Assembly: GCF_014529535.1 (NCBI RefSeq)
Contig: NW_023503972.1
Location: 3,286,001-3,350,000, forward strand
Reading direction: 5' to 3'
Length of the DNA: 64,000 nt
Source of the DNA: Bradysia coprophila
Lineage: Eukaryota; Arthropoda; Insecta; Diptera; Sciaridae
The position numbers were made by a program, and so were the translations under genes. How positions within the stretch are numbered: position 1 is the first letter of the stretch; every line of letters begins with the position of its first letter. Of this stretch, positions 20,678 through 32,080 are shown in pieces. The notes beneath the pieces were generated by a model. The model had not been told where the DNA came from. It searched no databases and was given only the letters and a program-made list of their open reading frames with translations.

Positions 20678-21523
20678 ATGCATCACCACAATATGCATCG
20701 ACGAATTGCACACAATTTCACATATGTGTCCAGCTGCGTAAAATACATGATTTTCTTGCTGAATTTTGTATTTTGGCTGTTTGGTGGTCTACTAATCGGC
20801 ATCGGATTCTACGCTTTCTATGACAAATGGCAAGCAACTGGTCTGGTTCGAGTCGAGACAATCTACGACGTTGTGCTCAATATTTCACTAGTTCTCATCA
20901 TATCGGGATCGGTCATTTTTATTGTCAGTTTTGCAGGCTGTTTGGGGGCCTTGCGGGAAAATACTTGTCTCCTAAAATTCTATTCGATGTGCTTGCTGCT
21001 GTTCTTCCTATTGGAAATGGCCGTGGCCATCGTTGGCTTCGTATTTCCGCACAACATGAACAGTTTCCTCGAAGATTCATTTACGGACAAGATAATTCAC
21101 ACGTACCGCGACGACCCGGATCTGCAAAATTTCATCGATTTCGCGCAACAAGAATTCAAATGTTGCGGATTGAGCAATGCCGGCTACTTGGACTGGGGCA
21201 AGAATGAGTATTTCAATTGTTCGTCACCGAGTGTCGAACGAGGTGGTGTTCCATATTCGTGCTGCATAAATGCCACGGACATTTCGTCGGGACTGGTGAA
21301 CATAATGTGCGGTTATGGAGTGCAACAGCAATCGGTGGCAGCAGCCAGTAAGAAAATATGGACCAACGGATGCATAGAAATTGTTCGGGTGTGGGCTGAA
21401 CGAAATTTGTATTTCATAGCGGGAATAGCTCTTGGTGCTGCGCTCAGTCAATTGTTAGTGATTTATTTGGCTAAAACGTTGGAGGGTCAAATTGATTTGC
21501 AGAAGAGTCGTTGGTCGTCATGA
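20678..21523 (+). CDS. Tsp86D: Tetraspanin, Tsp86D ortholog (TspanC8 group) lacking one cysteine
   Basis: A 281-residue four-pass membrane protein starting MHHHNMHRRIAHNFTYVSSC. An upstream in-frame extension to 20618 lacks an ATG and is 5' UTR. Visible are TM1 (YMIFLLNFVFWLFGGLLIGI), TM2-TM3 with GALREN between, the large loop with CCG, and TM4 followed by LAKTLEGQIDLQKSRWSS. The loop segments NEYFNCSSPSVER and CINATDISSGLVNIMCGYG match fly Tsp86D from memory. TspanC8 members escort ADAM10/Kuzbanian to the cell surface and so tune Notch cleavage. The usual loop motif CGVPxSCC reads GGVPYSCC here (residue 189 is Gly), leaving seven cysteines instead of eight. The gene is uninterrupted by introns. 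Confidence 0.92.
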   Translation: MHHHNMHRRIAHNFTYVSSCVKYMIFLLNFVFWLFGGLLIGIGFYAFYDKWQATGLVRVETIYDVVLNISLVLIISGSVIFIVSFAGCLGALRENTCLLKFYSMCLLLFFLLEMAVAIVGFVFPHNMNSFLEDSFTDKIIHTYRDDPDLQNFIDFAQQEFKCCGLSNAGYLDWGKNEYFNCSSPSVERGGVPYSCCINATDISSGLVNIMCGYGVQQQSVAAASKKIWTNGCIEIVRVWAERNLYFIAGIALGAALSQLLVIYLAKTLEGQIDLQKSRWSS

Positions 21524-21877
21524 ATGTAAGTTTTTTTGTTGTAAATTCGGCGCTGGCATTTGAACGACAAGGTCGCGTCAATTTACCGTAAAATGAATGA
21601 AGTATTCGAAATATTTACACCGGTCATCCAATAATCTCGTAACACATTATTATGTATTAAGCATAGTCGGAACCGACGCCAGAGACTTTCCAGTTTTTAG
21701 TCCTTTGACTTAGGACAATTTGTGTGATTTTACAAAATAAATCTGTTAAATGATAAGACGTCAATCGAATCGATCGACAAAGTATAACTGAACGATAAAA
21801 TAACTCAAAGAAGATTATGGAAGAAGAAAACGGTCGCCAAGCCAAATATCGTCAACAACATTTCTGTTTTTACTCAA

Positions 21878-21896
21878 ATAAAATAATTAAATAAAA
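21878..21896 (+). terminator. Poly(A) signals downstream of the tetraspanin
   Basis: Overlapping AATAAA hexamers about 355 bp after the stop codon, plausible 3' end of the transcript. Confidence 0.45.
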
Positions 21897-22241
21897 TGAG
21901 AAAAAAAAACGTTCCGTGGGGTAGATCTTAAGCATAAATTTAAAATTGAAACAGTGAAAAATAACAAGAAAAAAAACAAAAATTTAATATTCCATCCATC
22001 GTCCTATATGTGGATTTATTAGGAATTTTCTAACAAAAAAATTTTCTTTTCTAGAAATTTTATAAATGTGAAAAACGAACAAAAAGTTCAAAATGTTCGA
22101 AAAAAAAAAAATAAAAATTAAATCTCAATTTACGACTGAAACGGTTGTTGAAACTTGTATCGATGAAAAATAGTATACCGAAAGCGGACGCATTTCCAGT
22201 GGACTTTTTTTATACATTTTACGCCCAAAAAGGTAATACCA
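21897..22241. other. Intergenic, A-rich
   Basis: Poly(A)-like runs and no coding or repeat signal that I can support. Confidence 0.35.
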
Positions 22242-22633
22242 CACGGTGCGGTTGAATGAATTTTAACTGAGCATTTCGATGCACTTTCGATATTTTTAGT
22301 CAGCTTGGAGCCCTCAACAAGGTTCCACAAAAATTTTAGATTTTCATCCGTACCGTCGTTGACATTGGTGCACCGCCCATCCTGTCTACAGAGAGAGTGG
22401 TGGAAAACTGGTTGTGGTTTCAATCGATAGTGCCTTTAAATTCTAACAACAATTGTACAAAAATTTGGTACCCTAAGTGCAAGTGAATCATGCACGAAAT
22501 TTCACTGTCAAAGGACTCATTTCACTTATTCATCCAAAATATCAGCACTGTTGACATGAGTCATTGCATGTGTGGTGTCGATGGACAGCTGAGACCTACA
22601 GCATTTCAGAATTTACCATTTTTATTAATTTTT

Positions 22634-24621
22634 AGCCCCGTACGAAGTACGAAGGGGCTTATAGGATTACGATGCCGTGTGTAATTGATGGAATTCGAAG
22701 CAGACGGTAAGGGCAAAGTGTTTGCCTATGTTCATAGATGACGAATCCGCAATAAAAATTTGGGCCGTCTGTCCGTCTGTCCGTCACGTCGATATCTTGA
22801 GTAAATCAAATCCGATTTCAAAAATTTTTTTTTCCCTGAAAGATAGTCAAAATAGTGAGGCTAAGTTCGAAGATGGGCATATTCGGGTCGGCCCTTCGTG
22901 AGTTAGGGCCACCTAAGTGATTTAAGGTCTTTTGGTGATATTTATGGCAAAATAAACGATGGAAATGTACACGGCAAATGATAGGTATTGTCAATACCAA
23001 TCCAGGAAAAAAAAGTTTTTTAAAATCGGGTGAGTGGACCGTGAGTTAGGGCCTTAGAAGTGAAAAGCTACTAGGGCCCTATGTGTATTTTACATATAAC
23101 TCGAGTAAATTTCATCCGTTTTTCGTAATTTTTGTTTCATTTGAAAGATAATCGAACACCGAATAGAATGTTGTTGAAAAAAAATTAAATTTGGGACCTT
23201 GGACTAAGGCCGCTACTAGGGCCCTATGTGTATTTTACATATAACTCGAGCAAATTTCATCCGTTTTTCGTAATTTTTGTTTCATTTGGAAGGTAATCAA
23301 AGGCCGAATAGAATTTTGTTGAAAAAAAATTAAATTTGGGTCCTCGGACTAAGGCCGCTACTAGGGCCCTATGTGTATTTTACATACAACTCGAGTAAAT
23401 TTCATTCGTTTTTCGTAATTTTTGTGTCATTTGGAAGGTAATCGAACGCCGAATAGAAAGTTGTTGAAAAAAAAAATTAAATTTGGGTCCTTGGACTAAG
23501 GCCACTACTAGGGCCCTATGTGTATTTTACATAGAACTCGAGTAAATTTCATTCGTTTTTCGTAATTTTTGTGTCATTTGGAAGGTAATCGAACGCCGAA
23601 TAGAAAGTTGTTGAAAAAAAATTAAATTTGGGTCCTTGGACTAAGGCCACTATTAGGGCCCTATGTGTATTTTACATTGAACTCGAGTAAATTTCATTCG
23701 TTTTTCGTAATTTTTGTGTCATTTGGAAGGTAATCGAACACCGAATAGAATGTTGTTGAAAAAAAAAATTAAATTTGGGTCCTTGGACTAAGGCCGCTAC
23801 TAGGGCCCTATGTGTATTTTAAATACAACTCGGGTAAATTTCATCCGTTTTTCGTAATTTTTGTTTCATTTGAAAGATTATCGAACACCGAATAGAATGT
23901 TGTTGAAAAAAAAAATTAAATTTGGGTCCTTGGACTAAGGCCGTTACTAGGGCCCTATGTGTATTTTACATATAACTCGAGCAAATTTCATCCGTTTTTC
24001 GTAATTTTTGTTTCATTTGGAAGGTAATCAAAGGCCGAATAGAATGTTGTTGAAAAAAATTAAATTTGGGTCCTCGGACTAAGGCCGCTACTAGGGCCCT
24101 ATGTGTATTTTACATATAACTCGAGCAAATTTCATACGTTTTTCGTATTTTTTGTTTCATTTGGTAGGTAATCAAAGGCCGAATAGAATGTTGTTGAAAA
24201 AAATTAAATTTGGGTCCTCGGACTAAGGCCGCTACTAGGGCCCTATGTGTATTTTACATATAACTCGAGCAAATTTCATACGTTTTTCGTATTTTTTGTT
24301 TCATTTGGTAGGTAATCAAAGGCCGAATAGAATGTAGTTGAAAAAAAATAAATTTGGATCCTCGGACTGAGGCCGATACTAGGCCTATGTGTATTTATAC
24401 TCAATAAATTAAAATTTTAGGGCTATTTGAAAGTTTTGTTTTATTTGAAAGGAACGTCGTACGGGGCTTCGTAATTGCGCTATGCGCAATTTCTAAGATG
24501 TACACATTACATAATAATTTTACTTTAACTACTTTAACCGGCGCATAGGCTTACGGTCAAAGTAGGGTGACAGACGCACTAGGGTCACGTACGCAATAGA
24601 TATACGGGTTTGTACGGGGCT
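22634..24621. mobile_element. Nested 2.0 kb element with AGCCCCGTAC ends
   Basis: Short inverted ends AGCCCCGTACGAA and TTGTACGGGGCT bound a block that begins CGAAGGGGCTTATAGG and carries GTCCGTCTGTCCGTC and then the tandem array at 23073-24400. It lies wholly within the CACGGTG element. No coding frame. The class is unknown. Confidence 0.55.
23073..24400 (+). repeat. 145-bp tandem array, ten units
   Basis: The landmark AGGGCCCTATGTG recurs at 23073, 23218, 23363, 23510, 23655, 23802, 23949, 24093 and 24237, with a degenerate tenth near 24381; spacing is 144-147 bp. Length differences come mainly from the A-run in each unit. Each unit contains GAGTAAATTTCATCCGTTTT or a close variant and GGACTAAGGCCGCTACTAGG. 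Confidence 0.92.
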
Positions 24622-25169
24622 CAGTCGCAGCAAACGCTCCGACTGTTCTGATGGCTCGTTTTTTTAATAAGTGCGTCTCAGGTGCCTTTGAAACCTGCAA
24701 ATTTTACCAAATATGAGAGAAAAACTTTGAGCTACTGTCGGTCTCTACGTAGTTGGTCTTCAAAAATAATTTTTTGGTCATTGGCAGAGGAAATGTAGCT
24801 CTACTGCTAGAGCTATTTATTAGCTTCATTCCTCAAGTATCCACGCCTCTATGACTGTTTGAAAATCACGTTTGTTCAACTTTAGCACTTGCACTTAGGG
24901 TACCAAATTTTTGTACAATTGTTATTAGAATTTCAGGCACTATTGATTGAAACCATAACCAGTTTTCCATCACTCTCTCTGTAGACAGGATGGGCTATGC
25001 ACCAATGTCACCGACGGTACGGATGATAATCAAAAATTTTTGTGGAACCTTGTTCAGGGTTCCAAGCTGACTAATAATATCCAAAAATATCAAAAGTGCA
25101 TCGAAATGTTCAGTTAAAATTTATTCAGTTGCACCGTGACCACTTTCAAAAAATTCCTTGACGCCTCTG

Positions 25170-25766
25170 TGGCTAGTAGCAGGTGATCGAAAACATGTAA
25201 TTTTCCCACGGCAATTTCTCCAAGTACATGAAACGTAAAGGTCGTGCGGGGGGTGTCATTAGAAAGGTTATATGTACTTTCGGACGGTGGAGTCTTTAAA
25301 ATTCACTCACACTGATATATGAGTAGTTGAAAATATTGGTAATTTGACTATTTCCTACCTTTGCATCCGTAAGGCTACGTAAACATCAAAAAACTGTTTC
25401 CCTGGTCGCTAATGGTCTCAGATTTACAATAGCACTAGATGAATGTACCTTTGAAGTATAAATTTGGGACTCAGTTCCTCCTATACTGGAATATATCCGT
25501 GCTCAGGGAAGATTTTTTGATGGTTTTGTGATAGTTTCGGCTGTGGAAACACCGCTGGAAATTCGCCGAAATAGACTAATTGTTACCCTATTCTTCAACT
25601 GCCCATCTCTCAGTGTATGGATTTTAATTTTAGACCCTTGCCCTGAAAGAATATTCAATTACCTTTCAAATGACACCCCACACTGTCTTTCATGTTTCAT
25701 GTACCTAGAGAAATTTCCATTAGAAAAGTGCATGTGTTCGGTTTTTGATAACCTACCACCAGCCAA
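25170..25766. mobile_element. Element with about 105-bp inverted ends
   Basis: GGCTAGTAGCAGGTGATCGA at the left pairs with TTGATAACCTACCACCAGCC at the right, and the pairing continues inward through CAAGTACATGAAACG / CATGTTTCATGTACCTAG and GGTGTCATTAGAAAGG / CCTTTCAAATGACACC. The central 380 bp is unpaired. It starts only 30 bp after the CACGGTG element. Confidence 0.65.
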
Positions 25767-27681
25767 ATTTATTTTAAAATAGTTTTAGCTTCTAGAGACA
25801 CACACCTTTCTAAAAACTTAAAAAAGAAGTCCGCTGGAAAATGCGTCCGATTTCGGTAGGCTTTAAAATAAAAGAAATCCCTCATTGCGGAGCTGATGAT
25901 TTTTACTAAGTCAATTAAATTGTAAGACACCGGTTCGATCGTCTTTTTTTACAATCCGTAGACTTATATCCAATTTCTCGAGTATAAATTTATGATCTAG
26001 TGCGACTAGGGTCATCAAATGGCTTGATTCTTAAACAAACGCAGTATAATTGACGTTCAAAATTGAACGTGTGTTTTCGGCCTATATTTGGTTGACTAAG
26101 AGTTTTTTGTATCAATTCTAAAGCACTGTCCACTCTTACCTTTTCAATAAAACGGCAGAGCTGTAATCGCACTTATACCGTCCTTTAATTGGCGGTTTAC
26201 GACAATAAAAAGTGGAAGGAATTTTCGTTGCTTGTTTGTAAACACAGTGACTGTGTTTCTCTCTTCAGTATTTTGACAATACACAACATTTTTCCTTCAT
26301 ACAGAGTCTTCTCTTTCAAGTCTCATAACTTATGGTTTTCTAGCTCAACAAAGCTTTTACTCAGAAACGACTACATCATCAAGACTTTCTAATCAACAAC
26401 GTTTCTTCAAAACGTCAACTACTCACGATTACGTGAAAAACTGAGCAATTTCTATTTAAAAAGAAAGATTGAATCAGTACAAGCGCCCTAATCTGATAGC
26501 CTCTGAGACTCTGTAGAAGTATTCAAGATCTGAAGCCCGGAATGCAGTGAGCAATTCATTTTTATTACACCAACAACGATAATTTTAACTTGGTGCTTTC
26601 CGAATTAGAATCGAAACTCTCCTCTCAGCCATTGAGTTAACGAAATTTACGGTATTCGTATTTTGTATAAACAAAAGTAGTTCTATATACGACTGAAAAC
26701 TGCGCACATAGTTGAATTCCTTTTCTTGTGATGCAAATGAATAAGATTGTGTTCGTAGTCACCCCATTACCTTGGCAAAATTATTTTACTTTTGTTGTCC
26801 ATTTGACTTCCTGGTCGCACACAGAACCTTAGAAAAAATCTCAATTTGTTGGTCATTGAAATAATTTTGTACATAAAGTAATTTATAAACTTCTAGACTG
26901 ATAGCCCATATGGAGTAACAGTCCCTAATAAGGCCACGGTTCGAAACCTATACCATTATATTACCCGGTCCGAAAAATATTTCTATTTGACGAATTTCGT
27001 TTTCTAGCGCTGGAAAATCCAAATTACTGTCAAAAATTATATTTTCGTTTGCAGGTCGGACGTGCCTGACGAGTAAAATATGTGACTGACTGGTCACTTG
27101 ACCTCAATTTGGTATTTCTACTCGATTTTCTATTATACTATTCTATCAAGGTAAACGCTAGGGCTACTGGAATACCCTCTTTAAAGCCCTTCTATCGCTA
27201 AGACACAAAAGTCGTCGAACAGGAAAGGTTTTTCGTTTCGGGCAATGTCTCAATATCGCTTAGGTTTCAAACCGTGACCTTACGATCGACTGAAATGCAC
27301 ACAAGCTATCGGTAAAATATTAGGAAGAAGAGAGAATGAAAAATTTAAATAAAAAATTTGTCTACCTGCAAGCAAATAGAGTTAACATTAAAATTCTAAT
27401 TCGAATGGAAAATGTAAATTTTGTGGGGCGGGGTTAATACAATTAAAATTGTAGTTGATGAGACGTATGTTATGCATGCATTTTATTAGAATTATTAAAT
27501 GTAATTGAATGTTTTATTATCAAATTGAATAAACTTATACACATTAGAGAGGCGATGAAATATTTGCAATTATGAACCAACATTTGTTTATCATTATTGA
27601 GAGATCAAGTAGCTCGAATCAGCGCCACAAAAGAACACTTCTACCAGACAATTCCACATTTCCTTGCGATTGGTCGCAGCG
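25767..27681. other. Intergenic, no gene supported
   Basis: AT-rich. A 60-residue minus frame at 25990-26172 and a plus frame at 26189-26392 lack splice support or family resemblance. No paired arms or tandem repeats were seen. Confidence 0.35.
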
Positions 27682-28084
27682 TTAAGAGCGCTCACCCCCT
27701 GGCAATTTTCTAGCCTACATCTGTGCGCAAAAATATTCGTTTTTGATGATTTCTCTGAACCATTTTTTTTTTTGAAAAAGTAAAACCATTAAAGCATGCA
27801 AAAATTTCTTACTTTTAAGGGAAAAATTGGTTTGTGGCCGAGAACTTAACCCACTTGGAGAAACCTTTGCAAAACACATAAATTTACACATTTGCAAAGG
27901 TTTCTCCAAGTGGAATAAGTTATCATCCACAAACCAATTTTTCCCTTAAAAGTAACACATTTTTGCTTGCTTTAATGGTTTTACTTTTTCAAAAAAAGAT
28001 TTTGGTTCAGAGAAATCATCAAAAACGAATATTTTTGCGCACAAATGTAGGCTAGAAAATTGCCAAGGGGTGAGCGCTCTTAAG
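27682..28084. mobile_element. 403-bp palindromic element flanked by TTAA
   Basis: TTAAGAGCGCTCACCCC at the left mirrors GGGGTGAGCGCTCTTAA at the right; pairing continues nearly to the centre, where GGAGAAACCTTTGCAAA pairs with TTTGCAAAGGTTTCTCC around a loop of about 17 bases. TTAA at both outer edges suggests piggyBac-type insertion, which is inference. No coding content. Confidence 0.85.
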
Positions 28085-30090
28085 TCCTATAGTTCACCCA
28101 AGCTTCATAATTTTTATGACGTCACCCAAATACGACGAATTTCTGTGCAGATCAAAAAGGTAATCCTCTGAGGATTTTCCTTTCGTTTCCCAAGATTTTT
28201 TTTAATGATTCTGGAGGGATTTTCAAACGATTTTCTTTCAATTTCATTTTGTTGAGCCTTTAAAAGGATTTTCAATGATTTTACGAATTTACTTGGGGAT
28301 TTTATTTCGTAAAATGTTGAATGATTTTGTTTAGACCGACAAAGGAGTGCCTAGTCTACATTTAGGCGAGATACCAATATCCCTAGACAGTAATTGTATA
28401 CTTCGAGGCGCTGTCAAAAAAAAATGGCAAAAAGATGGTCTTTAAGAAGTTCGTTTTTCCGAATTCAACTGTGATAACTATGTCTGTCAACACTGAATTG
28501 CGGACGTCATTTATGGATATCTTCTCAGTGGAACATGAATTAATCATTTCAGTCTTAATCGTCAATAAGCTCTGATGCGATTAATGGATGTTCCTTAAAG
28601 ATTTTTTGCATAATAATTAGCGTAATGTACCTCAGTCTCTCCGACTATCACCCTTCAAATACCCAATAAAAGTTAGATTCTTCATCCTAAAGCCAGGACT
28701 CATGCAACTCAAAAAAGAAGAAAAACAAAACTGAAAATAGAAAATGAAAAACAACAATCGAACCGCATTATACACACTTGCATCGATCAGATATGAATGC
28801 TCCAAATTAAATGCTTCTAACAAATTGGCATATTATCTTTACAACTTAATAACAGAATATGTTTAACATCATTCGCCACTCTCCGAATTCATAAATTACT
28901 GTTTGACCTACAAATGTATTTTTAAACGCCAGAATATTGTAAAATGTAAAAGATTTCGTTGGTGTATTTAATTCGCTCTCAGATATCGCCAGCGTCTCAT
29001 TTATAATTAAAATGTGTACGCATTGCGACGGAAAGTAAAACAATTTTTTTTTACCATTATGTAAATGAGACTGAGTATGCAAGGGCCGAGTAATTGTACG
29101 TATATAAATGTCGTAGGTTTCATCAATTTTGCACGAACTTGTACGAGTGTGACACAGTTTGGTTTCACATATTTTTCCGTCAGATCGTAGTGTTGAGTAA
29201 CGTTTATGAGTTGAAATCATTAACACCACCGATGATTTAACAGAGATAAAGATAAGTTATCAATGCCCCAAGCGGTTGCACTCGTTGCACTGTAAATATT
29301 ACTATGACGCCTTGGTCGAGGTCTTTCACCATTTATAAGGGAAACATATCATCACTCATTCAATCTGTTGACTCTTTTGTTTCAACCTTTTCCTAATGTC
29401 TGCAACTTCAAATCTTGTACTTCTTTAGTTTAACCGAATACTTTGCTACAATATAAGAGAATTCTGGCTAGAGACCAACATTTATTGTATTGACAACAAC
29501 AATAACCGATGATAAAAATTGGCAGTATGCCTGTATCTTTGTACGTCTATTATCTTTTTACCTTCGAAATGGATCATGAAATTTTGGAGAAAAGTCAAGG
29601 ACGTAATTTTAAAACTGCCTTTGGGCTCTACGAAGTTCTACATGTTTAAGAGGCTATTCACAAATAACGCATGCTCTGTTGCATTCTGCAAGTGTGTAAT
29701 TCGTGAATGACCTCTAATTGAGAGTGATACTTCGTCGTATGATGTAGCGGCGTTTATATAGAAAAGGGACGAAAACTCTGGGATGAAGAAATAACATCCG
29801 ATTTGTCAAAGACATAGAAATGGGCATTTTAACAGACCAGCGCTTTCGTAAACGCCTATAATTTCCTATAAGCAATTGTTCCAATTAAATATCATTAGAA
29901 GTTTCTTGTTAAGGTCGTTTTTAACTCATTGCAGCAGAGATATTGTCGTAAAAAAGTGTATTTCAAAAATTGTGAAAATCGAAAAAATTGTAACAAAACA
30001 TTAATAATATTCCAAAAATCGTTTTCATGCTTACAGGCTCTGCATTACAGCTCGTTTGTGCTTACAAAAAAACGACATTAAAGTAGACAA
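28085..30090. other. Intergenic, no gene supported
   Basis: Several minus-strand frames (28383-28823, 28846-29229) are low-complexity and without splice or domain support. GGATTTTC/GATTTT motifs recur loosely at 28160-28320. Confidence 0.35.
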
Positions 30091-30768
30091 TAGGGGTAAA
30101 CCATCATGGTTCGTAAAGTTCGTCGTAACTTTTCACATTGGAGGACGCCAGCATTTTTCGACGAAAACGATAATGCCCCACAATAACAGTAATTCCCAAC
30201 AATAATGCCCCGTCAAAAATGGCGACCATTGTGAATGCATTCACATGGACAAGTCAATTTTCTATTTATTTTTGATTTTTATGCTAAAAGTTCGTCCGGA
30301 TCTATATTTTATCACAGCAATCCGTAGATCTAATCTGTAGCGAGCTAGCGACTTTGAGCTGGAAAAAATCTATTCACTTTACAACGCGCTGTACGACAAC
30401 AAACATCATGTGTTCCGCTTGCAGGTTAAGCACGTGTTTGTTGTGTAGTGGATGATGTTTGTCGTCGAACAGCGCGTTGTAAAGTGAATAGTTTTTTTCC
30501 AGCTCATTGTCGCTAGCTCGCTACAAATTAGATCTACGGATTGCTGTGATAAAATATAGATCCGGACGAACTTTTAGAATAAAAATCAAAAATAAATAGA
30601 AAATTGACTTGTCCATGTGAATGTATTCACAATGGTCGCCATTTTTGACGGGGCATTATTGTTGGGAATTACTGTTATTGTGGGGCATTATCGTTTTTGT
30701 CCAAAAAAGCTGGCATCCTCTATTATCCGTCATACTCACGAACTTTACGAACCATACTGGTTTATTAC
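30091..30768. mobile_element. Foldback element about 680 bp with long arms
   Basis: The arms run from TAAACCATCATGGTTCGTAA to the centre near 30425 and back to TTACGAACCATACTGGTTTA. Both arms include ATAATGCCCC and its complement, AGATCCGGACGAACTTTTA, and ACAACGCGCTGT-type inner blocks. Arm identity is high except for a few deletions. A small relative sharing TAGGGGTAAACC lies near 48087. Confidence 0.85.
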
Positions 30769-30828
30769 GGACGATGTGGAAAAGTAACTGTGAAACAGCG
30801 ATTAAAAATACCAACTTGTCAAATTCTT

Positions 30829-31015
30829 GAGACATTGTCCCTAGCAACCAAACTACAATTATTAAGGTGGTAACTACGTTTATGAATCACTGCTACTTTG
30901 TTCGCTCGTGTTATTGTTGTTGTTTTTAAGCCATATTAAAAATCAGCGTTTCTCAAACTCATTTTCCCCCCTAAATCGATTTTTTGAGAGAGTTTGGATG
31001 CTAGGGAGAGTATTG
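30829..31015. mobile_element. MITE, CAATACTC family, copy 2 (inverted relative to copy 1)
   Basis: TGCTAGGGAGAGTATTG is at the right and a decayed ACATTGTCCCTAGCAACC at the left. The interior is almost the reverse complement of 191-376, including the TTTTTGAGAGAGTTT and CGAACAAAGTAGCAGTGATT blocks. It sits about 60 bp from the foldback element. Confidence 0.8.
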
Positions 31016-31104
31016 CTTCGATTGTATTTTTTGTTTGACATCTTTTTAACCTCATTTTAGCGCGATTTTGCTTAATTGTAATTGTAAAAGAATTTTTTCG
31101 GTAC

Positions 31105-31225
31105 AATTTGTTTCACAATTTTTGCGTACAAGCGCAGAAAGCGTCACCTACAACGATATCAGTTGTTTTGGAAGTATACACAAGGACTTGCGTCACTTTT
31201 TACTTTTTTAAGGGCTTTTGACCGA
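31105..31225. repeat. Dispersed repeat block (partner at 20290-20360)
   Basis: Carries GCGTCACCTACAACGATATC and flanks resembling the 20.3 kb block. Confidence 0.4.
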
Positions 31226-32080
31226 TCTATACTACGCCTTAGGTGAAATATTCGATATGCACATGATCGCAAAACCTCTTAAATCAGTTGAATTGCAACA
31301 GATACAGCATGTATGTAGTTCTGGGGTGCCTAGCAATGTTTTCAAGATAGACAAAAAATAGTGTTTTTTTCAGAACGTGGCCCTCCGAATCGATCGGTTA
31401 TGGGCTAGAATTGTCTCCCAGACACGTTACTAATAAAAAAAAACGATTTTGGACGTGAATTTGGTTGAATTTTACTCTTTTATTCCAGCCGTAAAGGTCA
31501 ACTTTTTTTCAAATGGTCCGCAAATCCTGCAACACAAAACTTCTGAGGTCAAATTTTGGTATTTGATGGTGGCTGAGGTCTGCTAACATAAAATGTAGTC
31601 GGCCCATCAGAACAATGATGCTGTAGATGCAGAGGTACAGTACTATTTGAAAGTTGACCATACTTTGACTGATGGTGAGTGCGGACGTCAGAGTGGGCTC
31701 AAACTATCGGCCGTGGATAGGCCAACAATCCTACAAAGTTTCAACTTTTTGTGTTGCTCCTTCATCAAGTGAACTTCTGCAGACCCTGACATAAGACCCT
31801 AACTTTCAAGCAATAAAACACAGATTTTTGAAGAGTCACAGTTAATCAATCAGATTACACACCTCCAGATAAAACTACAGTGAGTGGAGTGACACGATAA
31901 GTTTTTCTTTTGTAAAAAATATTTATTTGCTGAATGTGTGACTGATAAAAAAAGCCAATGAAAAGAGAAGACTTCAACCAAGTTGACAGACAAATGACCA
32001 ACATACACACTCCGATAAAACGAATCAACGATTTCACTGTACAATTACGTGGCCATTATTTCAGCTGATCAGCATAGAAA
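31226..32080. other. Intergenic / 3' flank of the cysteine-synthase-like gene
   Basis: No gene or terminal-repeat element that I can support. The part beyond 31900 probably includes the 3' UTR of the minus-strand gene; AATAAA-like signals on that strand are present but ambiguous. Confidence 0.35.

Larger units (their letters stand above)
22242..25138. mobile_element. 2.9 kb TIR element with CACGGTG ends (Transib-like termini)
   Basis: The ends CACGGTGCGGTTGAATGAAT and AGTTGCACCGTG are the outer parts of about 250-bp inverted terminal repeats (22242-22490 and 24893-25138). Related sequence occurs as a compact 347-bp element at 54811-55157 and as a terminal fragment at 40080-40452. A terminal CACGGTG heptamer recalls Transib superfamily ends; the assignment is inference because no transposase frame is visible and no clean 5-bp duplication was found. 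The interior is occupied by a separate nested element at 22634-24621. Confidence 0.7.

Noticed and set aside
25925-25950. CCGGTTCGATCG, resembling a tRNA T-loop
   Set aside because: No acceptor stem, D-loop or anticodon arm could be folded around it.
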